64,000 bases of DNA from Thermochaetoides thermophila DSM 1495. Its lineage: Eukaryota; Ascomycota; Sordariomycetes; Sordariales; Chaetomiaceae. Made by a program: the position numbers and the translations under genes. Below are positions 11,051-24,647 of this stretch, piece by piece. The stretch lies in the NCBI RefSeq assembly GCF_000221225.1, contig NW_006383032.1, forward strand, positions 1,054,001 through 1,118,000. The letters run 5' to 3'. The notes under the pieces are model-generated. The model saw only the letters and a program-made list of their open reading frames with translations, was not told where the DNA came from and ran no database searches. How positions within the stretch are numbered: the stretch's first letter is position 1; every line of letters starts with the position of its first letter.

Positions 11051-13740
11051 ATGAGATCGCTGACAGAGGCAAAGTCCGTGTTTCATTCACTTCCGTTTTT
11101 TATTTGCCTTGTTTTTTGTCTTGTCTTGTCTTGTCTTGTTTTGTTTTGTTTTGTTTCTTGAATGAATGAAACTGACCTCCGTTACCACCACAGGTCAAGA
11201 TGGGAGGAAACGTTCAAGTATGGTGGTAATATTGAGAGTCTGCAGAATGCCATCAAGTCCAACAACATTTCCAGCTCCTCCACAGCAGGGCTACGATCGA
11301 TCTACTGGAAGGCCTTCCTCCTATATCGCAATGCTCCAACCGATCAATGGCTTGAGCTCACTCGCCAGGCGCGTTCTTCATATGCTGCCCTGTGTGAAGA
11401 GCACCTAAGATTCATCCGCCATCCCGAGCAGCTCGCAGCTGTCTCTTTTGACCCTCTGGCCGACGATCCTGATAATCCCTGGAATTCCGTTCGCAGGGAC
11501 GAGGCTGTGCGGGCAGAGATATTGCAAGATGTGCGCAGACTGCCAGACGAGCCATTTTATCACGAGGAGGGAGTCCAGCGAATGATTCTCGACATCCTTT
11601 TCCTCTATTGCAAACTTAACTCACGAATCGGGGGCTATCGGCAAGGGATGCATGAGTTGTTGGCTCCTATTGTCTGGGTAGTTGCTCAGGACGCTGTCGA
11701 CCGCACTCCTCTTACAGTCGATGCTGGCAATGACACTCTTATTGCCGAAATGCTCGACTCCGCCTACATTGAGCATGATGCTTACGCTCTCTTCTCGAAG
11801 CTGATGGAGAAGGCCAGTACTTTCTACGAGACAGAGGGCGAAGGGATCAATGGAGAAAAGACCAAGAATACTATTGTGGAAAGAAGCAAGTACATTCATG
11901 AAGTTGCCTTAATGAAGGTGGACGAGGAGCTCGCTACACATTTTCAGAACATCGAAGTCCTTCCACAAGTATTTCTCATGTAAGTGATATCTTGATGTTG
12001 ATGAGATTCAGGGCTGACCCTCACAGCCGCTGGATCCGTCTACTCTTCGGCAGAGAGTTCGAGTTTGACCAGCTTCTCACACTGTGGGACACACTCTTTG
12101 CCTTTGATCCCACTCTGGACCTGGTTGATCTCATCTGTGTTGCTATGTTGCTTCGCATCCGCTGGACCTGTAAGCACACTCTTGAGAGCAGCGATCAAAG
12201 TGTGACCAAACTGACCACCGAGAAAGTACTAGAAACCGACTATGCAGGCGTCCTTCGGCTATCTAGACAATACCCTTCTCCTCCTCCACCATATGGACCT
12301 CATACATTCATCGAGGATGCCATGTACTTGAAGGATCACCTTGATGCCACTGGAGGCGCAACCTTGATCCTGAAGTACAGTGGCAAGAACCCGGTTGTCA
12401 AGACGGCCGAGCAACCCAAAAGACCCCTTCCGAACACCAGGACACCATCTTTTCAGAAACTTAGCAGCCTACGGCAACGTACGCTGGGCGCCAGGTCCCC
12501 TTTGTCTGTTTCGGCAAAAATTCTGCAGCAGCCCGGAGCTGTTGAGGCTTTACTGCAAGGGGCGGCAAAAAATGTCATGGAGAGGAGCGAGAAGTTGGGC
12601 ATCAACAGAGCTGTTCGTGATGCCATGGGTGAAATCCGGCGTAATGTGCAAGGTTTCCAAGAAGTCCGCAGTCTATCTAAGGGAAACCGCTCGTCTCCAG
12701 TAGACAATGGGGAACCCCTCGTGGAACGCGCAGTCACAATGTCCTTAATGGAGAGAAAGAACCGCAAGTTGGCCGCTATGCTTGGCGAAGTGGTGGCCAG
12801 TCTCAAGTCTCTTGAGGCGTCTGGGCTCCATGGTGAGAAGTCTGAGCAGCTCCAAGTCATCAACTCCGCTGCCGCCAAAATTCAATTTATCCAGACCTTC
12901 CTGGAAGACTCTACACTTGCTTTGCCAGAAGACGACCTCCCGTCTCTAGGTACGCTCAGCCTATCATCATCCAAGGGAATCAACACTCCAGCAATCGAAT
13001 TAGACACGGCTCCGTCCGTTACTCCATCATCGGCTGTTGAGGAAACAAGAACCGTTCTCTCAACTACACTACCCAACAGAAGCGTTCAATCTCTCCCACT
13101 ACTGACCATATCACACTGTCATCCAGCATTAGAAGATCCAGGCAAAATGGACACCGATCCACAAGAATCTGACACCCTCCATCCCCTCCAGTCCGAGCTC
13201 ACCAACCCATCTAGTTTGGGTTCGTTGGGCTCGCAACCAGTGCCAACATCGAACACACCAAGCGTTGTTTCCGATACTTTCCCAAACCATGCAGGTAAAT
13301 CTGTGTCTGAAGGCCTAGAACTGCAGCAGCCTAAGCCCACTATCCCGACTCGCTCGACTCTCGCTCAGTCCTCCTTCGCCTGGATGCTTGAGCCAGACAC
13401 TACCTCTTCTTCCTTGTTTCCATCTCGCAATCGAACAACTTCCTCGTCTTCATCCACATCTACTTCACCATTTCCGAATTCTTTCCCATTCACAAGCCTC
13501 AGCCGACCCTCATCGAGCGCCGGAGCTAAGCCTGAATCTACCACTACAACGCCGAAACGTGTCAATTCTAACAGAGAGAAGAACGCATTCCTGTTTGGAG
13601 AAGTTGTTCCGAGTCCCGTCAATGTGGATGGTGATCCGCTTGGGGCTGGAACTGTCGATGAGAGAGTCCTAGTGGAAGACGGGATCTTTGGGTTAAAGAG
13701 TCTTAGTGGGACAGGGGGTGCAAAGAAAGGACCATTGTAA
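11051..13740 (+). CDS. TBC-domain Rab GTPase-activating protein, TBC1D5-like
   Basis: Three exons: 11051-11073, 11194-11979 and 12027-13740, giving 840 residues. Intron 1 (120 nt, GTCCGT...CACAG) is largely a TCTTG/TTTTG repeat. Splicing it gives a start MRSLTEAK-SRWEETF in place of the weaker ATG at 11162. Intron 2 (47 nt, GTAAGT...CACAG) joins QVFLI to RWIRLLFGREF, the conserved core. The TBC dual-finger residues are intact: the arginine finger in I117-x2-D120-x2-R123 and the glutamine finger in Y156-R-Q158. It should therefore speed GTP hydrolysis on a Rab. Domain layout (split TBC core, long Ser/Pro-rich tail, FLFGEV near the C-terminus) is closest to TBC1D5, a Rab7 GAP that works with retromer on endosomes. 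The Rab target here is inference. Confidence 0.88.
11118..11160 (+). repeat. Pyrimidine-rich TCTTG/TTTTG microsatellite in intron 1
   Basis: About four TCTTG units followed by about four TTTTG units. They lie inside the first intron of the TBC gene, upstream of its acceptor, so length change could alter splicing of the 23-nt first exon. Confidence 0.8.
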
Positions 13741-16700
13741 TTGTGACTGGAAGAGAAGAGCATGAACATGGACTATTTCCCGAGCTGTAATCTATTTCTT
13801 TTTCAGGCCTTTTATACGCCAAGACCGTGGTGGTTTTTTGTAATAGAAGCTTGTCCCTGGCTACCTGATTGTGGGTGTGTGATATTACAATATGCCGCAC
13901 TTGCCCAACTGAGCTACACTTTCCGATAACATTGAATAGAACTTCTACAAATTCTACAATGATATTCCACTCTAATTGCTTGGTATTTCATTTCAAGACG
14001 GTTCACAGGCAATTATCGGTGAAAGGTAGCTTCAGTGTAGCCGGAAAGCACAAACCCTTCAACTCCGGGTTGGCAATATCAAGGGTGGAAGGCATGTCAA
14101 GCAGGGAAGCTAGATCAGATGTCACAATCCATCGCAAATTCTGTTGACTAGTTTTTTTTTTCATTGACTTCAATGGAAGCTGTGTTATCACGCTTCTGTT
14201 CCTACAAACCCTTCAAACCCCCTCGCCAGTCCCCAAACAGATCACCGCTTGAAATTGTCTGTTGTCGTCTCTTGAAGACTTGGGTTTTCAGAAATTTGGA
14301 CCTTTTCAGGGCGAAGTCATATTTTTTTTTACTGAAGTTGCCCGTATGATGTATATCCCAAATTTGTCTCAGATCTATCCTGGTGTTATCCTGCAAGCTA
14401 GACTTCAACTCCTAAGGCCATACCTAGGTATGTTCGTCCCGTTCTAAGCTGCCACCAAGCCGAGTTGGTCTCTCATTTCTCCTCGCTTATCACACAAACT
14501 GAGGGCACAACTGAGACACCCTCCACACAACAGACATTGAAGTTCGCAGCAGTAATCAATACCAGGCAGTCAGGATCATGCTGAACTGAGAAACTGAGAC
14601 AGGAACAACTGGTAGGAACCACGGGAGAGTTGAGGCCTTGGGTTTCTAGTCACATGGCTTACCAACAAGTCTATGAGTATGACGGAGATTTTAGCTTCCC
14701 TTTTTCAACGGCGGGAAGTCCTCGTGTCGCTCATTGGCCGTAGCAACCCCCTTCGTAAACCAGCTGCAAAGTTCCCAGACTGCCCGGGTTGCAGTTCCTG
14801 GTTCATAGTTCTTTGGGAAGGCTTTCCCGGTCATCTGCCGTCCCGCATCTGATGCATATGCGAAGTTTAGGCCGACAACGAACGCCATCCGGCGAGCAAA
14901 CAAAAGCCCAAGAAGACCATCCCATCCCTAGAGAATCAATGCCGCCTTTCCATTCCCTCGGGCATGGGTTTGCATGGCAGGCAAATGCCGGCCAAGACTA
15001 TCCCCAGATCCGAAACGCAGGAACAACTCAGTAACTCGTCATCTCCTCACATACAACTAGCGTAGCTTGCTGCACAACTCGTCAACGTTACCACCACTAT
15101 ACCGCAGGGAGTCTAGCGCAGCATCCCAAGACTGCGGCTTGCGTCCGTTAAGATACAAGGACTCCAGCAGAACGCCACTACGGCACAACGGAAGCTCCCT
15201 CAATAGAGCTGAGTGTTACAAGAATCTTGTTCATATGCATTTCACTTTACCATGTTCCGCAGCCACAGCTTCAGATATGCATTCCTAACCAGGGCCACGA
15301 ACATGTTTCTCTTGATAGGTATGACACAAACAAGCTGCGCACAAGAGAATCATGTCATAGCCCTGAGTGATAAGGCCAGTAGCTAGAATCGACAGATAAC
15401 CGCACGACGTTATGACTGCTGTCAAAACGTCACTGGATGAGGTTTCAAGACGGGAACTTAAAGCCGGAGCATAGTACGAAGTTAGTGTACGGAACAAAAC
15501 GGCAGAAAACAGTCCAGGACAGGCCTTGTTTGGCCATCGTAGTGCACGGTGATGCGCAGGGATTGTTAGGGTATGATCGCCAAGTTTGTTAGTGGATAAG
15601 TATCGTGGTGTAGGCAGCACAGCTATACACAATTGTACTTCAGACCACGGCTTACACAATCGCAACGTTGGTAGGCTGGAGGGCTGAAAGGCCAATGCAA
15701 GATGATCAATCGATGTTTGCCACTGATCTTCCCTTCCATTTTAACATGCTCTTTCATTGTTTCTTCATCTTCTGCTACCACAGAAAAGTTTGATAGAATA
15801 GAACAAAGACCGACGTTCCTATCAGTCAGCTGAAAACCATCATCAAGGCTCGAGAGAGAGAGTCGGTGAGGAATTCCCCACAACCAAACACGCTGTTGTG
15901 CGTAGTGTCTCCGGAAACAGCCGCGCCAAGAACCAGGCCGTTGTCTCGGAATTATTCAACTCTTAGATAGCTATGTAATATCATAAACATTACCAACAAA
16001 CCTTGTCTTTTGAACGGAGAGGGTAGAGGAAATGGCTGAGACGCACCATCAAGACGAGATGCCGGGCAGAAGAGCCAGCGTAAGGCAACGCAAGGCAATG
16101 CCAGGATCGCAATCCATCCCAATGCTCTGCTGCAGATGGGTATAGTTCCCGTGAAGCCATGTTCATGCCGCAACTCTGCAACCCTCAGGGAAATCAGTAA
16201 GTTTTCCAATGGGAGCAGCCAGCAAGAGAGGGGTGTGCGCTTCTTGGCCTTCTTTGGATTGTGCTGGCTGCAGTGATGATAATTGGCAGATGGGTAGAAA
16301 ACCTCCGAACAAGGAAAGCAAAAAGAAAGTTGCAAGGCGCCAAAAAAAAAAAAACAAAAAAAACCCTCTCTTTTTGGGAAGTGGTCTTGCCAATTCAACC
16401 AACCATCAATTCACCGACTAACCTTGGTTCTTTCTTCTCAGCCTTTTCGCATATGATAGGCTACTAGGGTTGACGAAGCCGACATCTGCGTTGCCGCTAT
16501 CGTGAACTGTGCCCCCCACGTAGACAGACGCCACAGGAAGATCTTCCATTGTTCCTTGCAGCGAACTATGAACTCCGTCAGGAACTCCTATTTTCCAACA
16601 TCATCGCCAACAAGCACCGTATACACACTGACTTTACAACAGTCACCTATACAGTACGGATTACAGATGTGCTTGTACATAATCCAAATATATCCAACTT

Positions 16701-18600
16701 TGGTAGGTAGCATCAACACACAAGCAAATACCCCGGAATGAACACAGGAAAGCACAGACGCTAACGGAGCATCCGCAGCCGCGCGGCGCGCGGGTGGTCT
16801 GCCGACCATGACAGCTTCATGGTGGTGTTCCATGGAACGTCGTCCATTCATTGTCAGCCGTTGTGTGAGCACAGACATCTATTAAGGCACCGACATTGAC
16901 TAACACATTGAACTGGACATGCCGACAGAGTCTGTTCACCATCGATGGAGGGAACTGCATCGATGGTCCAGTTGTTGTTTTTGAAAAAGTACACCAGATG
17001 TAAAGTCGGGCAAGGTGAGGACAGCTGTGCTGTTGCGGCATGCAAACAACATGCTGTACGCAAGTATGTAGGGTCAACAAGTGGCAGTCGCTTCTTGAAA
17101 CAAGACGACGAAACCTCGGGAGGGAAACCATTGCAGACAATAACACTGTCAGAGGTAAGTTGAGGTGGACTTGACGCTACATCAGGTAACGGTATGTAGC
17201 CTTGGTTCACACCACAACTACCCACTTGTATGTAGAGTGTAGCATCTGGAGCAAAAAAGATGACACCGTGCCATTGACCTAGGTATTCATTGACAGGTCT
17301 TTTAGAGTTGAAACAACCCGAAAGAAAACAAGCAATTGCAGCCGAGGACAAAGACTTGATGCTATTATGTCATCAGGGTAAGGTCGATGAGAAGCCAAAA
17401 TAACTTTCAATCCTCAGTTGGAAGAATTGGCTCATATTCATGCTCAATTGTCAACAAGCGACACAGAATATCTCCAGCTTCATCATCCGCGGGTCTTTTC
17501 AGTGCCAATTACCGTCCGTATGGGCAAGCGAGCGGGGTTGCTGCGGCTCGCACTCGGCTAGAATCGTGGGGGAAGATGATTTGATGATGCCCTCGGGTGT
17601 TTTCTTCTGCCCAGCCCTGTGCCCGCGCAGTAGCCCAGCGACAACTGTCGCCGTCGCCAGGGGTCGGGGCTGGGCGAGGCAAGGGGTAATTTTTATTTTT
17701 GTGGAGGGTTCCTAAGCGAAAAAAAAGAACTCCACCCTGGGAAAACAACCCAAGCCTGAAAGTGAGCTGTGGACGAAACAAAGTGGATGGAACGAGCTCC
17801 GAGCAGTTGTTCCTCTCTTCTCATTGGTGCTGTGCCACCTGCTGTGTTTGGAAAACATCTGGACAACACGAACTCTATTGTTTCGCTGGGCTCCTTCGAT
17901 GGAGCTTCCGTTTGATTGTCAATTTGTGCAGGGCTGTGTGATAATTTTGGACAGGAAAAACTCCGAGTCACTAGTCAAAATAGTGCCAACGTTAGTTTTA
18001 CCACAAATGGGAGATACAATTGAAAAGAAGCCTTCGAGAACATGACGCGTTGAGGCAACGACTTCGGTGATCTCCAGGTGGCTGTCTGGACATCTCACGT
18101 GTTCTGGCTTAGCCGTAGAGTCTGTTCTCTTGCTTCGCAAGCCTTGCCAGCAGTCGGCACATGCGGTTGGCTGTCGGCATGCGGCTTTTCCGGGTCCCTG
18201 GCGCTGGCTTCGACGATCAGACTGCTGCAGGCGCAGGTTGGGAAAAAAAAAGCCTTTGTCTTCTGTCCGTCACACCGCTCTCTCTGACGATCTTGGCCTT
18301 TTTCTTCGTGCCTGACGCCGCAAAGAAGCCAGCACCATGCCCCGCTGAAGTGAGCGAGTTTCTTTGCTGTTGTGTCTGCTGCTATGCGCGTGATGGATTA
18401 GCGTAAAGAATGTCTCAGGGAACCGCCTGCTGAGGTAATTCTCATGATTTCCAAGAGAGAGGTTGCAGGAGAAGGAACGGAGCAAAGCGCTAGCGCATTA
18501 GGTATTGGGTCGCTGGTTGGCTGCGTGTACAGTAGGTGAGCACCTTGCTGGTCGAGGTTAGCCCGACCTCACCGACGGCGGATTGCAGAGGTTCTGGTGC
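13741..18600. other. Gene-poor region, left part
   Basis: 4.9 kb after the TBC gene without a recognisable gene. Open frames are all under 170 codons, overlap on both strands and show no family motif. A/T tracts occur near 14153, 14322 and 16342-16362. A lone tRNA A-box-like string lies at 13903-13916 (minus) without a B box. Confidence 0.55.
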
Positions 18601-18710
18601 CGGGGTCATTGTTAGTGCGTCTGCAGGTCAAACTTTGATTATTAAAAGCCGTTGAGCCGCACGAAACCTCTCCATGAGCTTGAATACACAGAGAGAGGTG
18701 CTTGCAAAAC

Positions 18711-18720
18711 TATATAAAAG
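18711..18720 (+). promoter_or_regulatory. TATA box (TATATAAAAG) with no gene behind it
   Basis: A textbook TATA element. No convincing protein frame begins within several hundred bases downstream. The nearest structured feature is the foldable block that starts about 120 bp on. Confidence 0.45.
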
Positions 18721-18837
18721 ACATGGATTAACGTTTTGATTGAATGCGAACTTTACAGCCTCTTCGATGCTTGGGATTACTTGTCAGTAACAACACATTA
18801 AGCAGCTCGGTGATATCATCAGGATAACCACCACCAT

Positions 18838-18942
18838 GCCCAAGCCCCAGGGTGTGGGGTGCGAAAGCACGAGAGAATTGGCGGGGCTTGGGCCACTGAC
18901 AGGGTTTAATACCCTTGTCTGTTCAAGGGTCCTGGTCACAGG
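18838..18942 (+). ncRNA. Candidate structured RNA, unknown family
   Basis: Several nested perfect helices fall within 105 nt. An 11-bp stem pairs 18838-18848 with 18883-18893 and encloses a GTGC-GAAA-GCAC hairpin (18859-18870), which has a GNRA-type tetraloop. Next, ACCCTTG (18911-18917) pairs with CAAGGGT (18924-18930). That hairpin is itself enclosed by TGACAGG (18897-18903) pairing with CCTGGTCA (18931-18938) with one bulged G. It lies about 120 bp after a TATA box. I could not match it to U1-U6, SRP, RNase P/MRP or U3 RNA by their conserved motifs. The strand is inferred from the TATA box. Confidence 0.25.
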
Positions 18943-21900
18943 CGGATAGCTTGACGATCTTTGTCTTGTCACCTAAACTTCCGCTGTCTGAAAGCTTGTG
19001 AAAGGAAGCAAAAAGGCGAAGTTAATGGTTCAAACTATTCACATATCCATACCAGTAAGAGACTTATCAGAAGTTTTCATGACTGGGCCAGTAACCACCA
19101 GAAAAAAAAAGCCAGTGCTATTCTGCTTCAAATCATGCCCAGCACCTTTGCTTTTTGGTCCTCGTATACTTTTACCTGGCAAGGCGATTTTAGTTTGTCT
19201 GTGGAGGCTTGACTCAGCGCAAAGCTCCGGAAGCGGCCCCGGCCGCACATGTCCCGAGGGAAAGAATCCAGGCTGGGCCCGAGACTATCTGGTGTACCGG
19301 TCCCGCGGGTCGAAGCCGGTGGACTTGAAAAGAAACTGCCGGGATGTGCTGCACAGTGTCATGATACGGGCCCGGAGCTCTGCAGCAATCTCCTGAGCTT
19401 GTACAGAGCTTTCACCAACATATAACCTATCATAGCCTTTTGTCAGCCCTTGTAACTACACTTATCTGCATACAAGCGAAAAAAAATTTTTTTGTATGTG
19501 TGTGTCTCGCGAACTTACCGGAACTGCTTGCAAACTGCACTCTGCGAGGAAGGTGAGCGCTGATTTGCCAATGGATTCCGTGTATTTTCTCCTACCGGCT
19601 GCAAAGGGATGCTTCCCTTCACGCGACAGCAATTGAGCATCTGCCTCCTCAGCTTGACAACTGCAGTCCTGGTGGGGTTTGATCATAATTGGTGGATCTT
19701 CAGAGGAGCAAAACTGTCTTGGAATCGCCAATCAATATCCCTTGACTCAAGTACCGAGGATCTTCTCTGCATCGTGTATGTAGCAGTTCCGCTTTGATTC
19801 TGGTGCCCATGCTGCTGGCAAGCTCGCCAGCAGCTTGGATCATTACCCTGTGACTAGATGTTCATGGGAAAGAAGGCAGAAGGCAAGAAACAAAGACGAA
19901 CCAATAAGCATATCACGGCTGGGGCCAATGCCTAAAATTCTGATAACGAGCAGAAAATTACTTATTACTTACAAGGATTTAAAACCCTCCTTGGATGGAC
20001 GGCTTTACATAAGGTGGTACTTGTTTGGTTGCAAATGACTTGCAAGTGGCTCTCTACACCACAAGAGCCACTGATACAAGGCATTGTCCCTGATCAAAGG
20101 ATGATTACTGCGCTTTCGCGCTCACACCTCTGACCGGCATCGACAGCGTGCTCTCCGGCAAGACCAACAGGCGAGCCTGGATGGTCTTCAAATTCATGTT
20201 TGCCACTAAATCGGGCAATCCTCCTCTTCAACCTCAAAGTTCCTTCCGTCTGATAGTTAGGAGCAGTATCGGCCAACAGTGAGGTCAAGGTAGGGTTCTT
20301 GAGAGCGCTTGATACCAGATGGGAATCTCTTGTAAAGAGAAGCCTGCCTCTCTACAAGGAAGACATATCAAATACCCATCAGATAGGTACTAATCATGAT
20401 AACCCGATTTGTTTCATAGGGCAGACCTGAGGTCGCAGTATGTACACACAGAGCTGCCGGTTCAGGGCAGATGATGTGATTGTCATTGTATCGATGACAA
20501 CTGCCTTCTTGGGTAGGAGGTGAAGAGACGAGGGGTATTTGAGGGTCGGCATCGCAAGACGACGCGTTAAGGACTCGGTGCTTTGGGGGTTTTGCATCCC
20601 TCTTGCCGGGGCCGGTCAGCTTTCTCATTCGCCAATCACCGGTACCGAGGAAGAGGGGCTTTGGCGGTGTAAACGTAGTGGTGTTGTAATATTTCGAGCC
20701 GTGCCGGCTAGGCTATCGTCGCAACCCTTTCTACCAACCAGCTGCCAAATAAACTGGCGCGCTTGCTCTTTGCGCCGCGGTGTAAGTGATCCATATGCAG
20801 GTACAGCTCTCTCTCGCAGATCCTTTCTCCAATCGAAAAAAAAAGAGCTGTGTGCGATTTCAAATGATGACGGAGCCAAAGGCCATCTCATTAGAGGATT
20901 AAAGATGTTGTGTACATCTTGCTGGATGTTTCGAAGTGGAACGACAACCAGCTCCTACTTTTGCTGGTCGTTGATGGCTCTCTGCAGGGGTCGCCACTGC
21001 TGCAAGGGACAATTCCGCAGCGGGAATGGCGTGGTGGGATCGAACTTACGAAAGTAGCCCGGTCACTTGAATTTTGCCTGTTTGGGTCTAGTGGGCCGGG
21101 GGTTCGTGGTTGACAGGATCAACCCCCATCGGTCCATCCGAATATATCAGGGAGTTATCAAAGAGATCTGATAATCGTGTGACAGGCTAGGCTTTCTCCG
21201 TAGCGTGTGCTATAGACAAAAAGTTGTTTGTCGTGCAAGTAATCATTGTGAAGGATGAATTCCAGGGGTTAATGGGCGAAGAGTTGAAGCAAGAGCATGA
21301 GGCTTGGACTGAAAACGAGCCCCGATACTGTCCTTGCAGGCAGCGGCCCGATTCCTTCGTTCCTCTCCCATTTCCGCCGGCTTCATCGGTGTCACATCTG
21401 CAGATACGGATAAGGAGCAGTCTGGTCCAAAGGCCATCTAACAATACCGGCCTGTGTACACCAGGGAAGCAGTATCGTACGCAACATGGATGCACTGTGT
21501 GCAGGCAGGAGAACGGGCTTGGCCACCAAGTAATCGCCGAAGTTACTCTTTTCCATGTTGTTGGTGCTCCGTAACACTCCACCGGCGCTTCTCGAGAAAT
21601 AACCAGTCTGTGGAATTTGGTTTCAGTGGGTATGTTGTTGGCAGGTCGTGTAGACGGTTATTTGCAGACCTGAAGTATAGCCTGATGATCTGATGACAGC
21701 TTGGGACGGCCCGACTTTGAGAGCAGGCTGCCAACATTGTAGAAAGGGAAGAGGTGTTCTTTCCCCAGCCGGCCCGATGGAGAGATTAATCCAAACCAGA
21801 CATCCTGTCGTCAACAGTTCTTTTTTTTCAGGCAACAACGTAGCGGCACTTTGTAGTGAGGTGACGTGTTTGTCGTCCAGCCAGAACGTCACCAGGGAAT

Positions 21901-24610
21901 GTTTGATAAACAGACATCGGGATTTTGGCAGAGTGTCATTTGCCAAATTCAACCCCCGGATGGCGGAACAGGAGCTGGAGAACAGAACGGGCGCTGATCC
22001 GTGCAAGGAGCTGTCAACTTGGTTCAGACTGCAAGGATCAGCAATCATTAGACATTAGACCTTCGGTGTGCTGGATAGAGAAAACGTTGCCGTCGTCGAT
22101 TGTTTATGGCTTTGGCTTGATCTGACGACTGGTAACTGGGATGCCTAGACTATGGATTTCACTGTTCATCACAGTGCCGTATTTCTGGTGTAGTTTGTAT
22201 ACGTAGTGTAGAACGCTGGCTCGAAGATCCAAGCTCTGAGAGGTATGGCTAGGGTTGGGGGGGTTGGGTGAGTGAACATTAGGTAAGCAAGTGTATGGTG
22301 CCGAGGTGAGTTGAACCGAGTCTATACTGCTGTGCCGCTTCCAAATCACCGGAGCTCGTTCAAATTTGATTCCGAGGTTCACCTCCCATGGCATGCAGTG
22401 TACGTAGTGGAGGGAAGCAGTGCAAGGAACATGACCAGAGCTAGGGCTGATCGTTTCTGCAAGGAGACGGCGCTTGCAAGCAAGTCATTGGGCACATTAG
22501 GCAAACTTGCTGCCAAGTGACGGAGTTACTGATGGCGCTGAGATCCTCTAATACGCGCGTGAGCAATCAAACCTTGGCTTGACAATATGAAATCCTTATC
22601 ATCGCTCTCCCGGCGGATCAGACAACAAGAAAAATGCAGGTGCTGTCTCACTGGTGGAATTGCCATGGTCTCTCAGAACCAGATCGGTTGTTGCACCAGC
22701 CACAGCCTCACGGGCCTTTCACCAAAGTTTCCTTGCTCGCCATTGGACGCCACACATGCAAGCCAAGGCTGGGCGAACGAGGCTGTCGGGTTCTTCAGGA
22801 TCATCGTAGAGCTGGAATCAGATCTCAACGTAACGGCGGGTTTCAGGCCCGCTCATGAGGTCGTCCTCTTCGGAACCATATTCCGTAGTATTGTTGCCGC
22901 CTAGCCTCATTGGAATTTAGCCGGTGCTGGAGTTGGTGTTTGCGGGATCTTGGTTCTCTTTTGATCCCGTCACTGTCGCGATGTTGCAGAAGGCATGCTG
23001 GAAAGCTGCTTCGCTAGACAGTGGAATTGGAAATCCAAATCCCAAAGCAGACAATGGTCATCTATTACCTGCCAGGGGCCGATCGCATGAGAGCGATAAC
23101 TCTATTTCGACTTCCCAGTCTCAGACTGATAATTGGTGAAAACGGCCGCAGGAGAGAAACGGAGAACCGGTCTCGATGCGGAGATGATGCCGGGGGCCTG
23201 CCTGATCTTGAGCGGGGTTCCCAACTGCATCGAGAAGGAGAGAATTGAGGTAGGAAAGAGAGACGACGCAGCCACACCAGACGTGTCCAAAACCAGAAGG
23301 AAAGAGGGCACGATAAGCTGAGGGGGGAAGACGTTCATCACGCAAGTGCGACAGGCAGGCGGTTGCTCGATTTACTGAATTCGCGCAAAGCGTGTGCGCA
23401 GCGCTGGGGCTGGGCCAACCGTTCCCCAGTGAGGGGGCTTGCAATCACGATGTCCATCGTGGGTGAACGATGGAAGGACGTGGGAGGGTTGGACCACCTG
23501 GGTGGAATGTACCTAAGCTTGTCAACTGCCCGTTGCGATCCATGGATCTTTGGACTGGCGTTTCGGCTTGATGCAGAGCGTTTGCGTACACAGTACTTAG
23601 GTAGTGGCAAAGACGCGGATGGATTGGTGGGCTGGAGCTGTGGTCATTGGTGGTCTAACACATGAATCCTCGGTACGAAGCAAAGTCGCCGACCAAGCTC
23701 GCAGTAGACATTGCACTACGTACATACTGATGATGGCGAACCACCAGCATGCTGCTTGGTGCTAGCAAATTGGATCGCCGAGCTTGGGAGACTGGCCGAG
23801 CATGTTTAGAAGCTTACACGCATTCAACCCAGGTCCTTACAGTCTATGGGCAATTGGCCCTATGTCGCAGCGGTGATTCACCAGGCGGGGTGTTCCAGGC
23901 CTGGGGTCTGGCTTGCGTCCCGCTTCCCCGATCCAACATCCGCTTGAGCGCCCCAGATTCTGGCTCGATTGCGGGGATGAGGGACCTACCCCAGAGCCAA
24001 GGACGCCGGAAGCCCACACCAAGCATCGAACCACGGCGCTCACCACCTCCGGATGGCAGGTTGGCCGACATCTTGATGGGATCTGGGGCGAGTCGGCGAG
24101 CACATGGTAGTACGCGCTAACTGCCTAGAGTAGGTTTGAGAGAGGCACACACCACCGACACGCAGACCACACACCGCGCTACACCACACGTCCAGTCCTG
24201 TCAGCACTGGTAGGTAGGCAAGGAGCTCTGGCCGGCTCTGCCACAGCCACAAGCATGTTGGACGAGGGCGCCCGCGCCGATTTGCACGTGGAAGACGGCA
24301 GGCCGCGTCGGCTCAAGATTGCATCGCCGACTAGTCGGCCGAAATATGCCTCAGCGGCACACGGCATGTGAGAGAGTGTGCAAGTGGTCGCCACAAACCG
24401 ACCAGCGTGTTTCTCCAAGAGTGTAATTGAGAGTCTCATTCTCATCCACAATTCAATGAATGTGCGGCACCAGCGAGACTTACCGGCATGTATAAGCTGC
24501 ACGTACTCGATGAGGACGACGAATCAGGCTGGTCGGAGGACTAAATTTATCGCAGCGTAACTTCGGGGTCCCGAGCCGGCAAGTTGCGTACTGTGTGTAT
24601 AGGCACACTA

Positions 24611-24612
<2 letters not shown>

Positions 24613-24645
<33 letters not shown>
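24613..24645 (+). repeat. (AC)16 microsatellite
   Basis: An uninterrupted AC dinucleotide tract of 33 nt in gene-free DNA. Confidence 0.95.

Positions 24646-24647
<2 letters not shown>

Noticed and set aside
13903..13916. tRNA A-box-like string (minus strand TAGCTCAGTTGG)
   Set aside because: No B box (GGTTCRANNCC) follows at tRNA distance and no acceptor stem can be paired. At most it is a fragment.
21031..21060. tRNA B-box-like string on the minus strand (GTTCGATCCCACCACG)
   Set aside because: No matching A box or 5' acceptor strand upstream on that strand; the T-arm does not extend into a tRNA fold.
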